This document shows, in pieces, positions 25,733 through 32,459 of a DNA stretch of 32,459 nt; the first letter of the stretch is position 1; each line of letters opens with the position of its first letter. The notes below the pieces were generated by a model, which had not been told where the DNA came from, ran no database searches, and saw only the letters and a program-made list of their open reading frames with translations. Position numbers and translations under genes: made by a program. Source of the stretch: CAKZNE01 sp964485405 (lineage in GTDB: Bacteria > Bacteroidota > Bacteroidia > Flavobacteriales > Schleiferiaceae). The stretch spans positions 1 to 32,459 of the forward strand of contig CAZAJG010000046.1 of assembly GCA_964485405.1 (NCBI GenBank), written 5' to 3'.

Positions 25733-28726
25733 TTAGGCTGTAGAAAAAGCTTCCTTTTCATTGCTATTTTCTTGTTCTATCATTTTTAAATTCAGTGGCA
25801 ACCGTATCTGCACCTTGGTTCCTTCATTTTCTACACTATTAATCTCAAATTGAATATTTGTTTTTAGAGAAACATTCAATAGCTCAATACGCTTCCGAAC
25901 CGAAGAAAGCCCAAAAGAAGGATATACTCTCCTTTCATTTTCATTTGAGGACACTCCTACTCCATTATCTTCTACCTCCAAACACAAATACTGAGGTGTT
26001 TTATACACTCTAATTGAAACTTTCGCTCCAGGACTGTTTCGTTTTAACAAACCATGCTTTACAGCATTTTCAACAAGCGGCTGAAGGAGTAAGGATGGAA
26101 CCTGATACGTTTCATCATCGATATTGCTTGACACTTCAACTTCATAAATCAAGTCTTCCTCAAAACGTAGTGATTCTAGCTTTAAATACAATTCTAATAC
26201 CTCCAGTTCTTCCGTTAAGTTTACCCATTCCTTTTCTGAGAGTATTAAAACTTTACGCATCAGCTTAGCAAAAACGGCAATGTTTTCTGTAGCAAATATT
26301 CTATCGTTATTAAAAACCAACTGCTGTATGGAGGTTAAGGAGTTGAAAATAAAATGAGGATTCAACTGCGCCCGTAGCGTTTTCTGCTCCGCCAATAGCT
26401 TGTCTATAAGGAGTTTATCTTTTCGTTTCTCAATCTTGAGCTGATAACGAAATACCAGAACTACAAGCATCACAAGGGCTAAAATGCAGGTAGAAATGAA
26501 CCACCAAGTTTGCCAAAATGGAGGTTTAATTGTAAACTTTATAGATAAGGTTTCCCCATAATCTACCCAGTCTGTTTTGCCTTGCAGCAAAAATGTATAA
26601 TCACCAGGGTCAAGAGCTGTAAACTGAGCAAAATGCTCTCTCGTTTCATACCACTCCTCTTTTAAACCTTCCATTTTATAGCGAAATAGGCTTCCATTTT
26701 CATTTGGTTCATAGTTGATGGAGTTAAAGTTCACTTGAATGTAATTTTCTGTATGATCTAAAGTATAACTGCTACTCAAAGCAGTATACTTGGAATTAAT
26801 TAATACCTTATCCAATAAGAGTTGTGTTTTTAATTGGACCGTATCCAGCTTAGATATTACACCTACATGCATACCGGTTACAGAACCTAAGTACAATGTA
26901 TCTCCCCACTGGAATGAGGTTTCTGAATAGGATAGAGATATGGATTTACTTGTGTTGTAGGATTGATAAACTACAGAATCATTTTCATCCACATAACAGT
27001 GAATAATTCCGGAACAGCAGCTGTGTATCCAAAATCCCTCTTCTTCATGTGGAAACATATAATCTACACTCAAATATCTTGGAGCAAAATGGAGACTATC
27101 ATTGGTATCAAGATAACTTAAACTAGAACCGTTTCTAATCCAAAGTCGATCTTTATAGTACATTAGTCCTCCTACATCATAATAGAAATAATCGTTTTTA
27201 GTTCCATAATGGGTATATTCTCCATTCTCCAAAACCCCCAAACCATCCGCAGAACCAATCCAAATTTTTCCGTCCGGAGCTCTAACAATATCTCTTATGT
27301 TTTTTCTATTGGTATTGATTTCACTTACAAGAGAGTCTCCTCTATACTGCATAAAGAAGTGGTTTAAATAGATATTGACTAAACTCGTGTCAAAAACATC
27401 TCTTTCCCAACCTCTTAAAATTCCATAAAATCCTAATTCTTCCTCCATATTGAGGATGGTCCATTTTTCATTTTTGTAAAAAGCGTAAAGGCCTAAGCCT
27501 CCCACCCATAATTTGTCTGATATACTATCGTAGTACATCATCGTAATATCCCGAGACTGAGAGGGATCTATAAAATCAATAAAGCTGGGTATATTTTCAA
27601 CATTTCCATTTCGATAAACCTTTTGGATTGTACCGTTCGAAAAAATAAAAGCAAAATCCTGATTTACAGAAACTTTACTAATCATTGATTCCTTATTTAA
27701 GCCTTCTTCATCGGAAAAATAAGAGAAGTTGAGATTTGGTATATGACAGATTTCTAAGCTGTTGGATTTAATCCATATTCCATCATTTCCATCCTGCACA
27801 TAAGCTGCTGCCGTTTCTTCTGGAAAATAATGCACCGACTCATTCTCTAAATCAAATGCGTCTAAGTAATGGTCCAAACCATGGCCTTTTGTACTTACCC
27901 ATAAGCCGCCTTTGGAGTCTTGCATTAAATGAATGATGGGATGTTCATATTCAAATTCATGATCTATTCTTTCATTGTTAAAATAGAGCAGATTTTTCAT
28001 CCCAGTAGAAAACAGATACATTCCATTTTGATGATGCAAAAAGGACGAATGTGTGCGAGTTCCTTTATAATCAATTGGTAAAGAATCCTTAATACTTAAA
28101 TCCGAATTCATTAAGTAAAAGTATCGTTGAGACGTCTTCTCGCCCGAATTGGCACCAATGCTAAACATAAACGGAGCTTTACCTTCTCTCGCTATCGCCA
28201 TATAACCTCTTAAACCGGATGATCTTCCAATCACCTCCTCCAATCTTCCGTCAGGGTACATTTTATAATATCCCTTGTCTCGAGTTCCCAAATGAAGAAT
28301 GGAATCTTTATCATACTCTAGCATTTCAAAAGCTCCTCGGTAAATAAGATTCTTGGTAGAGTCGTTATGGGGATAGGCATACAAGCTATCATCCTGTACA
28401 TAAGCTAAGTTGCCTCCATAATCTGCTACCCATAAACGCCCAAAAGCATCGTTAAAAAATTCAAGGGCTAAAGAGCCAATATAATTTGCTGGATGATACT
28501 TTCTAATCTTACTACCATCAAATTGTAAAACCTCTCTAGAACTTAAAACCCACACGTAGTTGGACGAATCTACATGTATATCAGTAATGAGTCCATGGCA
28601 TTTGTCGTTTAAAGTTTTCATTTCAATGACCTCTGATGGCATCCTATGCTGAGCGGATAAGGTTAATTGTGAAACGAAAAAAAGAAGGAGCAAAAAAATG
28701 GGAAATCTAGTAAAGTGTAAATTCAT
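25733..28726 (-). CDS. Propeller-type sensor histidine kinase, LytS/YehU class
   Basis: 997 residues. The signal peptide ends at about residue 25 (FVSQLTLSAQ). The periplasmic part (about 30-650) consists of two-component-regulator propeller repeats (for example IHVDSSNYVWVLSSREVLQF, DSKGGLWVSTKGHGLDHYLD, DGKIWIGSADGLGVLENGEY), followed by a Y_Y_Y domain (about 660-730; LFRYKMEGLKEEWYETREHF). A transmembrane segment lies at about 739-758 (STCILALVMLVVLVFRY). The kinase is of the His_kinase/LytS type: AQLNPHFIFNSLTSIQQ with H791, then LLQPLVENAVKHGL and EDNGVGV for ATP binding. Its divergent neighbour is a LytTR response regulator, the canonical partner class. The same propeller input is used by the HisKA-class kinase at 14173, so two different output classes share one sensor style in this window. 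Confidence 0.92.
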   Translation of the reverse strand: MNLHFTRFPIFLLLLFFVSQLTLSAQHRMPSEVIEMKTLNDKCHGLITDIHVDSSNYVWVLSSREVLQFDGSKIRKYHPANYIGSLALEFFNDAFGRLWVADYGGNLAYVQDDSLYAYPHNDSTKNLIYRGAFEMLEYDKDSILHLGTRDKGYYKMYPDGRLEEVIGRSSGLRGYMAIAREGKAPFMFSIGANSGEKTSQRYFYLMNSDLSIKDSLPIDYKGTRTHSSFLHHQNGMYLFSTGMKNLLYFNNERIDHEFEYEHPIIHLMQDSKGGLWVSTKGHGLDHYLDAFDLENESVHYFPEETAAAYVQDGNDGIWIKSNSLEICHIPNLNFSYFSDEEGLNKESMISKVSVNQDFAFIFSNGTIQKVYRNGNVENIPSFIDFIDPSQSRDITMMYYDSISDKLWVGGLGLYAFYKNEKWTILNMEEELGFYGILRGWERDVFDTSLVNIYLNHFFMQYRGDSLVSEINTNRKNIRDIVRAPDGKIWIGSADGLGVLENGEYTHYGTKNDYFYYDVGGLMYYKDRLWIRNGSSLSYLDTNDSLHFAPRYLSVDYMFPHEEEGFWIHSCCSGIIHCYVDENDSVVYQSYNTSKSISLSYSETSFQWGDTLYLGSVTGMHVGVISKLDTVQLKTQLLLDKVLINSKYTALSSSYTLDHTENYIQVNFNSINYEPNENGSLFRYKMEGLKEEWYETREHFAQFTALDPGDYTFLLQGKTDWVDYGETLSIKFTIKPPFWQTWWFISTCILALVMLVVLVFRYQLKIEKRKDKLLIDKLLAEQKTLRAQLNPHFIFNSLTSIQQLVFNNDRIFATENIAVFAKLMRKVLILSEKEWVNLTEELEVLELYLKLESLRFEEDLIYEVEVSSNIDDETYQVPSLLLQPLVENAVKHGLLKRNSPGAKVSIRVYKTPQYLCLEVEDNGVGVSSNENERRVYPSFGLSSVRKRIELLNVSLKTNIQFEINSVENEGTKVQIRLPLNLKMIEQENSNEKEAFSTA

Positions 28727-28877
28727 GTGTGGCAGGGGTGAGTTTGTGATATAAAAGAGGGGGAGCGTTTCTTTACATAAGTCTCTAAACGATTCAATGT
28801 TCGTTATTTTTTTTCATTTTCTAATAACAGCCTGATTAAATGTTAATTTTAGAGATGAAAATTTAAACTACTCCCTT
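28727..28877. promoter_or_regulatory. Shared divergent promoter region of the LytS-class kinase and LytTR regulator
   Basis: These 151 bp between divergent starts must hold both promoters. On the plus strand TAATTTTA (28844-28851) resembles a minus 7 box. ATGTT occurs twice in direct orientation (28797-28801 and 28840-28844), 43 bp apart, too far to be a standard LytTR double site. No exact TAnnTTTG was found on either strand. Confidence 0.35.
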
Positions 28878-29597
28878 ATGAATCTCTCTACTCTTATCCT
28901 GGATGACGAATCTAAACCAGCTCAACTTTTAGCAGGATATATAAAAGAGTATTGCCCTGAAATTAAACTATCTAGTACTTTTAATAAAGTAGGTGATGCA
29001 GTGAAATTTTTAAATAAAAACCCCATTGATCTTATTTTTTTAGATGTTGAAATGCCTGAAATGAATGGGTTTGACTTAATGGATATTTTGCCCGAAGAGC
29101 AAAAGCCAAAAGTAATTTTCACTACCGCTCATACCCAATATGCGGTAAAAGCCTTTCGCTTTAATGCGGTAGACTATTTAGTTAAGCCAATACATCCCAA
29201 AGACCTTATCCAAGCTGTAAAAAAGGTGAAAATTTTACTCAATAAAACGGAAATGGAAGATACACTTAAGATCAGCATTTACGATGGTAAACAATATCAT
29301 ATTGTAAATAGCAATAAGCTACTAAGAGTAGAAGCGGATGGGAGTTACTCCAAATTTGTTTTAGAAGGTGGTAAAGTATTGCTCAGTAGCAAACGCTTAA
29401 AAAGCTATGAGGAATTGCTAGAGAAAAATGGTTTTACCAGAATTCATAAATCTCATATGGTTAATCTAAAGCAAATCAACTCTTATTCTTTTGCGGATGG
29501 CGGTTGTATTTTTTTAAATAATGGGGATGAAATTCCCTTTTCCACTGCGAAAAGGGAAGCCCTGCTAAACGGGCTTAAACTAAGCTCAATATCTTAG
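28878..29597 (+). CDS. LytTR-family response regulator
   Basis: 239 residues. The receiver domain spans about 1-120: D9-D10 (LILDDE), phosphoacceptor D56 in LIFLDVEMPEMNG, T83 or T84 in FTTAH, and K103 in YLVKP, all canonical. The LytTR DNA-binding domain spans about 135-236 (LLRVEADGSYSKFVLEGGK, then FTRIHKSHMVNLKQINSY), a beta-type DNA-binding fold rather than HTH. It should be activated by the divergent LytS-class kinase at 25733-28726. Targets may include its own divergent promoter region. It ends 31 bp before the stop of the convergent 246-aa gene. Confidence 0.94.
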   Translation: MNLSTLILDDESKPAQLLAGYIKEYCPEIKLSSTFNKVGDAVKFLNKNPIDLIFLDVEMPEMNGFDLMDILPEEQKPKVIFTTAHTQYAVKAFRFNAVDYLVKPIHPKDLIQAVKKVKILLNKTEMEDTLKISIYDGKQYHIVNSNKLLRVEADGSYSKFVLEGGKVLLSSKRLKSYEELLEKNGFTRIHKSHMVNLKQINSYSFADGGCIFLNNGDEIPFSTAKREALLNGLKLSSIS

Positions 29598-29628
29598 AAG
29601 GCTCAATTCACTTCTTCATATAACTTTA

Positions 29629-30369
29629 TCAATTTACCAAGGATATCCTTTTCAGTATTTGAGCAATATCCTCTTTTTCCATTCCTCTTAACATTAAACT
29701 ATAATGCTCTTTATTGGAGGTAAAACATTCTATTAAAACTCGATCTTGGATGGAAGGATCGCCAAACAAGAACCCTTTAATTGCGTCTTCCTCAAAATGA
29801 TAAAAGCCATTTTGATAGCCATTAGCTAGAAGCATTTCCTTTAGTCTTAAAAGCGCATATTGATTTACAATTTCACCGTTTGAGCTAAACCAAGAAATAT
29901 CTGATGGCTTTAATTGAAAGACATGAAAGACTAAATCATAATTCGTTCCAATAGCATGCGTATTGAGATACTCTTGAAAAAAAATAGAGTCGATTATTCC
30001 CTGGTTTGATAATAAAAGCTTCTTAAAATCTAGGTTAGGATTTTTGACGTTGTTTATGCAAACTATTGCGCTACTATCCGCAAAACGTAGCAAAGATCCA
30101 TTTTCGTTTACAGAGTCTACCTCTATTCGTTTTTTAGAATAAGGGATTGCCAAGTTTCCTATTGTTAATGTATCTATCCGTTCAAAAGCTTTTGCATTCC
30201 AATCGAGTGTAGATGGAGTAACCTCTAATTCTTCAATGGCATTCCATGAATTGGGAAAAAGTGATTTTACTTCATGGTATAGGGAAAATTTAAATCCCAT
30301 ATAAACTAGGCCCAGCAACAGAAATGCACTTATAAGAGGCCTTATTTTTTTGATCGTTTTTTTATTCAT
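29629..30369 (-). CDS. Membrane-anchored protein of unknown function (246 aa)
   Basis: The ATG at 30367-30369 overlaps the end of the acetyltransferase gene by 8 bp, so translation is coupled. A basic N-terminus (MNKKTIKKIR) precedes one hydrophobic segment (PLISAFLLLGLVYMGFKF, about residues 11-28), giving a single-pass anchor with the remaining 215 residues most likely periplasmic. The soluble part has mixed alpha/beta character (for example TNYDLVFHVFQLKPSDISWF, NQYALLRLKEMLLANGYQNG). I recognise no family, catalytic motif or lipobox. It is the last gene of a three-gene minus-strand operon with a GNAT enzyme and a lipoprotein. Confidence 0.7.
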   Translation of the reverse strand: MNKKTIKKIRPLISAFLLLGLVYMGFKFSLYHEVKSLFPNSWNAIEELEVTPSTLDWNAKAFERIDTLTIGNLAIPYSKKRIEVDSVNENGSLLRFADSSAIVCINNVKNPNLDFKKLLLSNQGIIDSIFFQEYLNTHAIGTNYDLVFHVFQLKPSDISWFSSNGEIVNQYALLRLKEMLLANGYQNGFYHFEEDAIKGFLFGDPSIQDRVLIECFTSNKEHYSLMLRGMEKEDIAQILKRISLVN

Positions 30370-31120
30370 TTGAATTCGCTACAATACGAAATACATGAAT
30401 GGGTCCGTGGTTTTTAAAACCTAAACTTTCATAAACACCCATTCCCAAGGAGGTAGCTTGAAGATCCACTTGCTTACATCCTAACCTCTTTGCTTCAGCT
30501 AAACAAATATGCGTCATTTGAGAACCAAATCTCCTACCTCTAGAGTTTTTATCCGTTGCCACAAGATAAACTCCTCCACTATTTTCAGCTCTAAAAAGCA
30601 TAGAAGTAGCTACGGCTTTAGTTCCTGTATATCCTAGAAAAAAATGACATGAGTTTAATCGAAATAACTTTTGAAAGACCCTATTATCAAGCTTTTCACT
30701 CAACATGAGTTCTCGCTCCACTATTTCGAGCCAAAGGTTGAATTCTTCTAAGCTATCCAACTGCTTTATCCTTAAGTTCTCTACTTTATCCATCTCCTTA
30801 ATAGGAGATAAATCATGTGTCATTGCTGTCCAAACGCTCTGTTTATAACCTTTGGCCTGAATGGCTTTTATCAGATTAGGATCATCCGTTACCGGACTAC
30901 ACATCAGCAAGTTAGGGATTCTTCCTTCTTTAGATTTTCTCTCGATGTTTTGAAGAAGCTGTTCTGCTGCTTCTCGGTTAGTTCTTAAATTAATGAGCTG
31001 GTTCGGCCAAATAGAATTTGGCACTTTCACAAAATCATAAAACTCAGATCGTACAAACTCCTGACCGGGTAGTTTCCCTATTTCAGTAAACAACAATTCT
31101 ATGTTTTTTTGACTGTACAT
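30362..31120 (-). CDS. GNAT-family N-acetyltransferase
   Basis: 252 residues with an ATG start. The C-terminal half (about 115-250) is a GNAT fold: GGVYLVATDKNSRGRRFGSQ gives beta-4 and the acetyl-CoA pyrophosphate loop (RGRRFG in place of the usual RGxGxG), and CKQVDLQATSLGMGVYESLGF followed by H is the classic final strand and helix. The N-terminal half (1-110) has a less conserved helical region with NLIKAIQAKGYK, which looks like the end of a degenerate first GNAT-like domain. Substrate unknown. It lies between a lipoprotein (39-bp gap upstream) and a membrane-anchored protein (8-bp overlap downstream). Confidence 0.85.
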   Translation of the reverse strand: MYSQKNIELLFTEIGKLPGQEFVRSEFYDFVKVPNSIWPNQLINLRTNREAAEQLLQNIERKSKEGRIPNLLMCSPVTDDPNLIKAIQAKGYKQSVWTAMTHDLSPIKEMDKVENLRIKQLDSLEEFNLWLEIVERELMLSEKLDNRVFQKLFRLNSCHFFLGYTGTKAVATSMLFRAENSGGVYLVATDKNSRGRRFGSQMTHICLAEAKRLGCKQVDLQATSLGMGVYESLGFKNHGPIHVFRIVANSNE

Positions 31121-31159
31121 GATTCTTATCTAGGAGGATTCTTTTGGAGGTAAACCAAC

Positions 31160-31723
31160 CTATTCCTTCTTATCCTTTCCACTAAAATAACTACTAGCAA
31201 TCTCAGTTGTAACCTTTCTCACACTCATTTTACTCTTGCGATGAGAAATTACAAACCCAACTTCGTAAGGCACACAACTCGGCTCTAACACAAAGTAAAT
31301 CAGACCCGGCATATCAAAATCTTCTTCCGTTTCTAAAACCAAATTTTGCTTAAAAACCGTATTTCTGCGCACAAACCGCACCGGCATATTTACAATAGAG
31401 TCATATTCTTCTACAGAGCTAGGTTTTTCTTGCAATGAATCTGTTCGCTTTAAATATTCATGATCAAAGGAAATTTCAAAATGTCCATAAACAGAATCCT
31501 TGGAAAAGTGTGATACAATATAATTTCCAGGTTTTAACCCCAAGTTTATGTTTAAAGTATATTCCTCTAAGCTCTCTCTCTGGAGCTGTATTTCCATACT
31601 AAACGGTTCCTGATTTTCCTGAGGTTCTTCTTCAGGTTGATTAACAGGAGTGGTTGCTTCATTTGAAACCTGTGTGCATCCTATGGAAAGCATAAAGAGC
31701 AATAGAAATCCTATTCCTTTCAT
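31160..31723 (-). CDS. Lipoprotein of unknown function (187 aa)
   Basis: The ATG start is followed by a lipoprotein signal MKGIGFLLLFMLSIGC (lipobox LSIGC, Cys 16) and an acidic, proline-rich linker with repeated Glu/Gln-Pro (about residues 25-40). The rest is a beta-rich domain (for example YTLNINLGLKPGNYIVSHFS, GHFEISFDHEYL, LIYFVLEPSCVPYEVGFVIS). No catalytic motif or recognised family is seen. It is the first gene of an operon with the GNAT enzyme and the 246-aa membrane protein. An imperfect palindrome (GTATC-AAT-GATAC near 31745) lies just upstream of the start and may be an operator. Confidence 0.75.
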   Translation of the reverse strand: MKGIGFLLLFMLSIGCTQVSNEATTPVNQPEEEPQENQEPFSMEIQLQRESLEEYTLNINLGLKPGNYIVSHFSKDSVYGHFEISFDHEYLKRTDSLQEKPSSVEEYDSIVNMPVRFVRRNTVFKQNLVLETEEDFDMPGLIYFVLEPSCVPYEVGFVISHRKSKMSVRKVTTEIASSYFSGKDKKE

Positions 31724-31848
31724 TTTTTAAATTCTAATTATTGTATCAATGATACGATTTAAAACAAGATTTGATAACCCTTCATATTATTCACTATCAG
31801 CATCTAATACCATCATTTGGCTGGTTTAGGTCATTTACTTTAAAATCT

Positions 31849-31889
31849 CTTTTCCAGAATTATTTCTATTTTCCACAAGCTGGAAAAAG
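31849..31889. promoter_or_regulatory. Nested inverted repeats upstream of the YHYH lipoprotein
   Basis: CTTTTCCAG (31849-31857), TTTTCCA (31869-31875) and CTGGAAAAAG (31880-31889) form three arms. The last arm can pair with either of the first two, giving mutually exclusive hairpins or alternative operator half-sites. A further imperfect hairpin, GGCGTCT with AGACACC (31894-31900 / 31909-31915), sits just before the start codon at 31930. Confidence 0.4.
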
Positions 31890-31929
31890 TACTGGCGTCT
31901 AGAAATACAGACACCATAAACTTAATATC

Positions 31930-32459
31930 ATGACGATTTTCAAAGGGTTAAGCACCATAAAAAAAGAGACCGTAGTGATTGTATTATGCTTAGGTTTTTT
32001 AAATAGTTGCCAAGATTTATCTCAACCTACACATGAAGGGTTTGCTTTTACCAATTCGGAGAAACTCAGAATACCAACAAACTACCCGAACTTTTTTGAA
32101 AGCTATACTTTGAAAGATAAAAGCTTTGGCACCGAAACAGAGGTTATGTTTAAAGGCGACCAAAGAATAATGACTACCAATGGTTTACCAAACCACAAAA
32201 CTGGAGACTTTCCAAATGCTGGAAATCCCAATAGAATTTCTGCTCAACAGTTAAGCTATACCTTTCCATTAACACCGGTCTTTACGGGAAAAGCAAGATG
32301 GGCTCGTGAACCAGGAGTAGCGGTAAACGGAATAAAATTTGAACCCGAAACGGCAGAAACCTTTATTTGTGAAGATGGAGAACGTTACAGAGTAGAGGCT
32401 GTTCAAGACTTAGTTGATATAGGTTTGGATTTTAACTACGCTCATGTTCAGCCCACAGG
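31930..32459 (+). CDS. YHYH-domain lipoprotein, N-terminal part (cut by window edge)
   Basis: An ATG at 31930 opens a frame that runs 176 codons to the edge without a stop. The lipoprotein signal (VVIVLCLGFLNSC, lipobox LNSC, Cys about 31) is followed by the start of a YHYH-type domain: AGNPNRISAQQLSYTFPLTP, then ARWAREPGVAVNGIKFEPET and DFNYAHVQPTG. In this family the histidine-rich YHYHG segment normally follows directly after the last of these, so the defining motif should begin just past the window. The family has no firm function; the histidines suggest metal binding. It is divergent from the lipoprotein/GNAT operon, with inverted repeats in the shared upstream region. Confidence 0.75.
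   Translation, partial: MTIFKGLSTIKKETVVIVLCLGFLNSCQDLSQPTHEGFAFTNSEKLRIPTNYPNFFESYTLKDKSFGTETEVMFKGDQRIMTTNGLPNHKTGDFPNAGNPNRISAQQLSYTFPLTPVFTGKARWAREPGVAVNGIKFEPETAETFICEDGERYRVEAVQDLVDIGLDFNYAHVQPT

Noticed and set aside
28727..28877. LytTR double binding site
   Set aside because: The two ATGTT copies are 43 bp apart and otherwise dissimilar; the usual direct repeats are separated by about 12 bp.
1..32459. tRNA, rRNA, CRISPR, insertion sequence, prophage or known defence genes
   Set aside because: No T-loop-like GGTTCGAATCC sequences, no regularly spaced long repeats, and no transposase, integrase or defence-type proteins were seen in any gene or gap.

Overview
The window is chromosomal DNA from a member of the Bacteroidota, most likely a marine-type flavobacterium. 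The evidence is the low GC, the propeller-type (Reg_prop plus Y_Y_Y) sensor kinases, a LytS/LytTR pair, a carboxypeptidase-regulatory-domain TonB-dependent receptor, an RskA-type anti-sigma factor, multi-domain secreted proteins of type IX-secretion style, and near-absence of strong Shine-Dalgarno sequences. The genus cannot be fixed from sequence alone. I see no rRNA, tRNA, CRISPR array, transposase, integrase or phage gene.

Layout. 1-3425 (minus): a very large secreted adhesin-like protein that runs off the left edge (IPT/TIG, seven FG-GAP/VCBS calcium loops, HYR-like and Ig-like modules, choice-of-anchor D module), preceded by a small secreted protein. 3806-6138 (minus): one TPR / membrane / coiled-coil / LuxR-HTH regulator cut by a 10-N scaffold gap. 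The contig ends share 7 bp, and collapsing the overlap restores a single 771-residue reading frame. 6469-10735 (plus): an auxiliary DnaE-type DNA polymerase with a degenerate PHP site, overlapping a Y-family DinB polymerase, which looks like a translesion mutagenesis cassette. 10811-12825: a BamA/TamA-like outer-membrane barrel and, convergent to it, a double-domain universal stress protein. 13169-17920: a lipoprotein, a propeller sensor histidine kinase, and its probable NarL-type response regulator in tail-to-tail overlap. 18176-19009 (minus): a sulfotransferase.

19230-25642 is the most unusual block. A DUF4331 protein appears to be split into two consecutive genes, each with its own export signal (a signal peptide for the first half, a lipoprotein signal with a KDDD surface-export-like tail for the second). 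A TPR protein and a TonB-dependent receptor with a histidine-rich plug motif follow. Perfect hairpins sit inside the cluster (20492-20524) and at its end (24193-24232). Convergent to it lie an anti-sigma factor and an ECF sigma factor. The simplest reading is an outer-membrane binding and uptake system of unknown substrate, possibly controlled by the adjacent sigma/anti-sigma pair. This is inference.

25733-29597: a second propeller kinase, of the LytS class, divergent from a LytTR response regulator. 29629-31723 (minus): a compact operon of a lipoprotein, a GNAT acetyltransferase and an unrecognised membrane-anchored protein. 31930-end (plus): the N-terminal part of a YHYH-type lipoprotein cut by the window edge, with a set of inverted repeats in front of it.
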